Shown here: piece by piece, positions 7,713 to 12,043 of the stretch
How positions within the stretch are numbered: position 1 is the stretch's first letter
How the letters are laid out: each line of letters starts with the position of its first letter
From: Acanthamoeba sp. SK_2022b
Lineage: Eukaryota; Discosea; Longamoebia; Acanthamoebidae
Assembly: GCA_027943245.1 (NCBI GenBank)
Contig: JANDJZ010001005.1
Location: 1 to 12,043 of the forward strand
Length of the DNA stretch: 12,043 bases
Direction of reading: 5' to 3'
Notes under the pieces: model-generated
What the model saw: the letters and a program-made list of their open reading frames with translations, nothing else
What the model was told of the DNA's origin: nothing
Databases searched by the model: none
Translations under genes and position numbers: made by a program

Positions 7713-8200
7713 TGAGCATAAACCAATTCCATACCTTGATATGGCTCAGGAGCTAGAGTGGCAGAAGATGTTCCCATGTAGGTCTGTAGTGGGTGTTGAG
7801 GGGCTCCTGAAGATAGGCTTGATCTCCTTGATTTACAGTACAGCTTTACTTGATGAAAAAAAAAATCACTGCCTCATTCTCATGAGCACCAGGTTCAGTG
7901 ATGTTGTGGTGATGTTGTGGGGTGTTGTGTGGTGATGTTGTGGCTGTAGGTTGGATCAGCATTGTAGATGGTGATGTAGGAGTCTTCCTGTGGTGGGAAG
8001 TTGGTGCTGCTGAGAAGAAAGAGGTAGAGTGATGGATGGAGTAGGTGTTTGTTGTCAGGAAGAGATTTAAAAGATATGACAGTGAAAAAGTGACTTTTTT
8101 GCATGTACAGAATTCAAAGGGCGCACTCAGCACATTAGAGTTACCTCTGTTGGTGACTAAATATGAAGGGATGGAAAGCCAGTTGCCAAGAGCTTTGCCA
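7713..8200. other. CpG-free 3' flank of the helicase gene with a short minisatellite
   Basis: This is the region downstream of the helicase stop codon. It is almost free of CpG. A short GT-rich block of the common family lies at 7,897-7,952. I see no strong polyadenylation signal on the minus strand and no convincing gene. Confidence 0.5.
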
Positions 8201-10028
8201 TCAAGTGAGGTCAATCAGGGAGGTGGCACTTTGGCATTTTTCAGATGACACCTCCTCCACCACAAGAGGAGCACAGCTGCTGTAGAAGGCAAGGACCTTT
8301 GGGTGAGCTTGAAAGGCTGCAGAGCTGTAGTGGAGGAGATGCAGCCCTGCAAGTGAAGACACTCGTGATAGAGCCACATAAGCCTAGCCCTCCCCATTCA
8401 TGGTTGCCTGGTGAGAGCAGAAGCACACACCTGCTCACTCAACCACACAGAAAAGTGTACCTGGCCATATTCAAACACACGCGCAAGCGAAATCTGAGCA
8501 CGGTCGATGGTCGCTCCTTGGCACTTATGGATGCTCATCGCCCACGCAAGCTTAAGTGGCACCTGCCGCCGCGACTGGGAGAGAGATGTCACAAACCGAA
8601 TAAGACAAGACAGGATGGAGGCGGCTGTTACGCACGGCAACGGGGGTGCCAAGAGGGTTTTCGATGGTCCACTTGGCGGGGAGGACAGTGAGAGAATCTC
8701 CTGACGCGAAGCGCACGACTGGGTACCCGTCTCGGGTTGCATCCCAGCCCAACACCACTCCTGCCGATCGATACATGCGTAACAGAGATGTCCATACCTG
8801 ACTGAACCGACTAGCTGACTGTGCGCACACCAAAGAAGAGAGAAGGCACCTCGAGCACCGTTGGAGAGGCCGCGGGAAACGTCGAGGTTCTTGAGGAGCA
8901 TCACCTGGGCACCCACCTTCAGCTTCAACTCGGCCGCAGCGGGGCAGTGTTGGAGGGCATCCGTCCAGGGAGCATGGCCCGTGTCAGATGCTCTGTACCG
9001 TTTCCCTTTCCCCCCCCCCCCACACAACAGCACAAAAGACCATTGTCAACGGACAGACCAAAATCATCGCTGGCTCGGCCCAAATCAATGCCACACAAAG
9101 CTCTGGCGCAGCTGCCATGGCAAATGGTGGCTACTCATTGTCGGAGAAATAGGCACCTTTGCCTGGGAGCGCTGAGAGGCGCTGGTGGTTGAGTTCGTCA
9201 ACGTTCTTGTTGGTCGAGTAGAGGCGTGTGGGCTCCAGCACCAGCGCCTCGGTCCCGGATGGAGGTGTGGAATCGCAGCCATGTGGTGTCGGCGATGGAA
9301 GAGAGGCGGCTGCGAAAAGGTTGTGTTGTGTGCAGGCCGCCAGCACACGCTCGCTCTCGGGCGAGACGATTCCCCGCCGCAATTCGTTGAGAATGGAGGC
9401 GAACTGTGCGTCCTGTTGCCGGTGCACTTGAGTCAGTTCCACACACACCTCAATGGCCTCGTTCCAGCCCTGCGCCTCGAAGCAGAACCGCGCTGCTCTT
9501 TCGCCTCCACTCGGGTCCTGTGGCCTGGCCGCCTGGCGGCGTCTGGATACTGGCGGCAGCTGAACCGACGCACAAGTGTCGAGATGAGATATTGAGAGAG
9601 AGAGAGAGAGAGAGAGCGCGCGCGCGCGCTCACGCAGGTTAGCTCATAGACCAGAGGCTTGGGCAGCACTCGGGAGATTTGGGCGGGGGGGGGGCGCACT
9701 TGAAAGAAGTCTCCACAGCAGACCAGCTGGATGCCGCCGAAGGGGCAATTCTTTCCCCGCACTACACGTGCCACGTAGTCAAGCTTGTCGAAGAGGTCGG
9801 CGTCGATCATTGAAATCTCATCGATGATAAGTACCTTGGCTCGTTGCCACCTGCCAACACCAAGCGCGAGTCTTGAGGACGACGATTGAGACATTCCGCA
9901 CGAGGACACATACCTATCTGCGCTTCCACGAGCTTCGAGTACCTTTAGGCAGGGAAGGGACGGTTCTTATCTTCGAAACACAACAGAGGCACAAACCACA
10001 CACAAACCACACACAAACCACACACAAA

Positions 10029-10090
<62 letters not shown>

Positions 10091-10521
10091 TAAGACCTAT
10101 TCCTCATACCTGGTATGCCAGTTCCACCTTAGTAGCTTCGCCCAAGCCTACACCCTGCATCATAGATAGACACGCAGTGAGCGCATGGTGGTGGGGGGGG
10201 GCACATTCGCGTTAGGGTGGCGCCATCGCGGTGGTGAAGAGGGTCGAACAGCAAACTGGTGGAGAGTGATCCCCCCGATGTTGACCGCGGCTACCCCAGT
10301 GCTGGCGGTGACAAATGTGGTGGCGGCGGGAAGCATGCTGATGAGTTGCTTCAGCACAGTGGACTTGCCCGTACCAGCGCTGGTGTGCGATAACACTTAG
10401 TGGCGGTGAAGGGGACGGGGCGGGAGAAGACAGGTTTGGGGGGGGGGGGTGGAAAAAACCTGCCGGTGAAAAACACGCTCTTACGCTGAACGAGAACGAG
10501 ATCAAGAAGACGGCGCTGCTC
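8201..10521 (-). CDS. PIF1-family DNA helicase (ten exons)
   Basis: A 5'-3' superfamily 1B helicase, ATP-driven unwinding of DNA in genome maintenance. Exons on the minus strand: 10521-10460, 10379-10250, 10154-10110, 9942-9914, 9850-9700, 9559-9157, 9005-8850, 8760-8636, 8574-8461, 8383-8201. They join without a stop into 465 codons; all nine introns have GT and AG ends. Numbering from exon 10521: Q-motif-like EQRRLLDLV at 1-9, Walker [13 protein letters not shown] at 16-28, [13 protein letters not shown] near 45, HQFA|GVGLG, Walker B IIDEISM at 97-103, GDFFQ|LPPV at 135-143, [55 protein letters not shown], and YVALSR in the last exon. Every split motif is restored by the splice chosen, which is strong support. 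Exon 9942-9914 is only 29 bp. The donor after HQFA is GTTCGA, a weak site. Helitron helicases share this fold, but no Rep domain is seen. The 5' end is uncertain (see next entry). Confidence 0.9.
9594..9629. repeat. GA and CG dinucleotide tract in a helicase intron
   Basis: A GA repeat (9,594-9,616) is followed directly by alternating CG (about 9,616-9,628). It lies in the intron 9,699-9,560, between the GDFFQ and LPPV codons. On the coding strand this gives GC then CT repeats upstream of the acceptor, and may supply the polypyrimidine tract. Alternating CG can adopt Z-DNA. Confidence 0.9.
9991..10088. repeat. CA microsatellite with an 11-base repeat leader, in a helicase intron
   Basis: About four copies of an 11-base unit (CAAACCACACA) pass into an uninterrupted AC run of roughly 29 units ending at 10,088. 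It occupies the intron 10,109-9,943. The 11-base unit probably grew from the AC run by slippage. It is likely to be length-variable. Confidence 0.92.
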
Positions 10522-10897
10522 CTGTCAAGTCGATAATGGCAGACGTAGGAAGTAAGTTGTGGAAGATTCTGACGGGAGTAGAAACTGGGGGTTCACTGCG
10601 CACCAGAGAGAGCGAGAAACCGAGTGGGTCATGAATAGCAGGCTTCAGGCCGGTGTCACTACCACTCTCCACTTGCCCCCTCTGGGAGATGCTCTTGCTT
10701 GGCCGCTGCAGCCATCGGCCAGTCTCTTCTGCGACGTGCTGCCCCTGTCCTTCCACGTTTCTGCCCCCGCATAGACGTGAAGGCAAAGTCTTTGAAAGCC
10801 GTTTCCTTTTGCGTGCATTATCTTTATCTGTTGGTGCGTGCTGGTTCTCGTTCGCGTGGGGCTCGTAGGTGCCTTCCTGCTGCTTCTCTTCCATCAT
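10522..10897 (-). CDS. Probable first exon of the PIF1-family helicase gene
   Basis: The exon that carries the Q-motif begins after an acceptor (TTGACAG at 10,528-10,522), and its frame is closed upstream by a TGA, so an earlier exon must exist. An ATG at 10,897 opens a frame through this stretch that starts MMEEKQQEGTYEPHANE and contains DNARKRKRLSK, a basic patch that could serve as a nuclear-localisation signal. The N-terminus is charged and low in hydrophobic residues, as usual for the poorly conserved leaders of this family. I could not choose the donor: GT sites near 10,690 would keep phase zero, but none is compelling. Other frames in the same stretch are also open for short distances, so start and extent are tentative. 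Confidence 0.5.
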
Positions 10898-11027
10898 GAG
10901 TTTTTTTTTTTAAGGTTGTTGGTATGATCTTTCCCGGTTACTTTTTTTGGGGTAATTTGGGGGGGAGGGCATTTTTCTGCGTAGCTGAGGTGCTTAGGTC
11001 GGTACAGTCTCGCTCGACCCAACCAAG
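10898..11027. promoter_or_regulatory. Shared divergent promoter region
   Basis: Only 130 bp separate the probable helicase ATG (minus strand, 10,897) from the aminotransferase ATG (plus strand, 11,028). Both genes must start transcription here or inside the neighbour. The stretch holds a T10 run at 10,901-10,910, a T7 run near 10,943, G-rich clusters near 10,960 and no TATA box that I can identify. The boundary on the helicase side depends on the tentative first exon. Confidence 0.55.
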
Positions 11028-12043
11028 ATGAGATCCTGCGCCCAGCGTCGATTTGCTCCCTCCCTCCTCGCCAGTGCTGGTCGTGCGTCTTTCAATGGCT
11101 TCACCTCATCCAAGCTGTTGGTGCAGCGCGGCTACGCGGGGACGTCAGTCTGGTCGCATGTTCCCAAGGGTCCGGAGGACCCCATTCTGGGCGTTACGTT
11201 GGCCTTCAACAAGGACACCAGCCCCAAGAAGATGAATCTTGGTGTGGGCGCCTATCGCGATGACAATAACAAGCCGTACATCCTACCGACTGTTCGACAG
11301 GTGGGGGCTCTCTCTCTCCCCAGCGCGACGTGGCCGTTGGAACCCCCCTCTCCCGCACTAACACTTGTAATTTGTAGGCCACGCGCGACCTTCAGAAGCG
11401 CCTTGATGAGGGCAAGGAAGACCACGAGTACCTCGGCATCGTAGGTGACCCTAATTTTAACAAGGCCGCCATCAAGCTTGCCCTTGGCGAAAACTCGCAG
11501 CGTATTGCTGACAAGAAGGTGCTCCTACACGAGATTAGATAGCACTACCCGTCAGTGACCCCATGTCGACTTGAAATGCCTTCTTGATTGGCAGGTGGTG
11601 ACCGTTCAAGCGCTCTCGGGCACTGGTGCGCTTCGGATTGCGGGAGACTTTTTGAATCGTTTCTACACGCACAACAAGCAGATCTTTGTCCCCACCCCTA
11701 CATGGGCCAACCACATCCCACTCTTCACCGACGCTGGGCTCGAGGTCAAGTACTACCGCTACTATGATAAGGCCGCCAATGGCCTCGATTGGAAGGGCCT
11801 TCTTGATGACATCAACAACGCTCCCAACAAGTACGTCACAATCCCCTCTGGAGGGGGGCTTCCATTCAGTACAACCGCCCTCACCTTCCCGACCCATCCT
11901 GGGCCTCGCTGCGGTTAACGAATCCTGTAGGTCTATCATTCTTCTTCATGCCTGTGCCCATAACCCGACGGGCCAGGATCCCAAGCTCGACCAATGGAAG
12001 GAGCTGGAGAAGCACATCAAGGCACGCACTCTCTTGCGGCAGC
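11028..12043 (+). CDS. Mitochondrial aspartate aminotransferase, 5' part
   Basis: A PLP enzyme that exchanges the amino group between aspartate/2-oxoglutarate and oxaloacetate/glutamate; part of the malate-aspartate shuttle in the mitochondrial matrix. Exons: 11028-11300, 11378-11518, 11595-11830, 11931 to the window end; introns of 77, 76 and 100 bp have GT and AG ends. The first 40 residues are rich in Arg and Ser with no acidic residue and include QRGYAG, a good mitochondrial presequence. The mature part follows the class I pattern: [33 protein letters not shown] at about 68-84, [23 protein letters not shown] at 142-153, TPTWANH with Trp175 expected to stack on the cofactor ring, and HACAHNPTG with Asn228 expected to contact it. 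The cofactor lysine lies beyond the window. The ATG has A at -3 (CCAAGATG). Near 12,020 the text after HIK departs from the family, so a further intron may begin there with a GC donor. Confidence 0.93.

Noticed and set aside
8398..9033. A continuous minus-strand open frame of 211 codons as a single exon
   Set aside because: It joins two true helicase exons with intronic sequence; the conserved residues between them (GVVLGWD, YPVVRF) lie in another frame and are restored by splicing at 8,849/8,761 and 8,635/8,575.
8201..10897. Helitron (Rep plus helicase) as the source of the PIF1 gene
   Set aside because: No Rep HUH motif, no 5'-TC or hairpin-CTRR end seen; the structure with many introns and a divergent neighbour looks like a resident gene. 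Parts outside the window were not needed for this, but a relic cannot be fully excluded.
11535..11939. Minus-strand open frame of 134 codons over the aminotransferase
   Set aside because: It is antisense to exon 3, whose plus-strand frame carries the family motifs and splice sites.

Overview
The window comes from a nuclear genome of a spliceosomal eukaryote, probably a protist or a fungus-like lineage; I cannot name it. The evidence is short GT-AG introns (61-167 bp) in two genes on the right, a mitochondrial presequence on one of them, degenerate retrotransposon and transposase-like coding on the left, and long simple-sequence tracts. There is no bacterial gene organisation.

Left part (1 to about 8,200): repeat-rich, CpG-poor DNA without a clearly intact gene. 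A degenerate GT-rich minisatellite (words such as GTTGTGGTGATG) switches strand several times and borders or interrupts several gene remnants. The remnants are: (i) a decayed spliced gene on the minus strand at about 1,480-2,240; (ii) a DIRS-like (tyrosine-recombinase) retrotransposon at about 2,800-5,900 with a recombinase tail, a zinc-knuckle Gag and a reverse transcriptase; (iii) two leucine-rich-repeat exons at 6,622-6,973; (iv) a small transposase-like fragment at 7,602-7,712. The reverse transcriptase is split in an unusual way. Its fingers (minus strand, 4,523-3,915) and the segment after the palm (minus strand, 3,606-3,420) flank a palm segment of about 305 bp (3,610-3,914) that reads on the plus strand, so the catalytic core is inverted in place. 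At 6,981-7,347 two inverted-repeat pairs are interleaved (A-B-A'-B'); the A arms match over 73 of 73 bases.

Right part (8,201-12,043): two real genes, head to head. A PIF1-family DNA helicase runs on the minus strand; ten exons (10,521 to 8,201) join in a consistent frame into 465 codons with all main helicase motifs, and a less certain first exon starts at 10,897. A mitochondrial aspartate aminotransferase runs on the plus strand from 11,028 and leaves the window in its fourth exon. They share an intergenic region of 130 bp. The helicase introns carry a CA microsatellite, a GA/CG tract and several C or G homopolymers.

CpG density changes abruptly at about 8,470, inside the helicase gene: I counted 39 CpG in 8,461-9,000, 1 in 7,621-8,160 and 1 in 8,161-8,460. 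This fits methylation and deamination of the repeat-rich side (three in-frame TGA stops and one lost catalytic Arg in the retrotransposon are all explainable as CpG transitions), but a chimeric junction is also possible.
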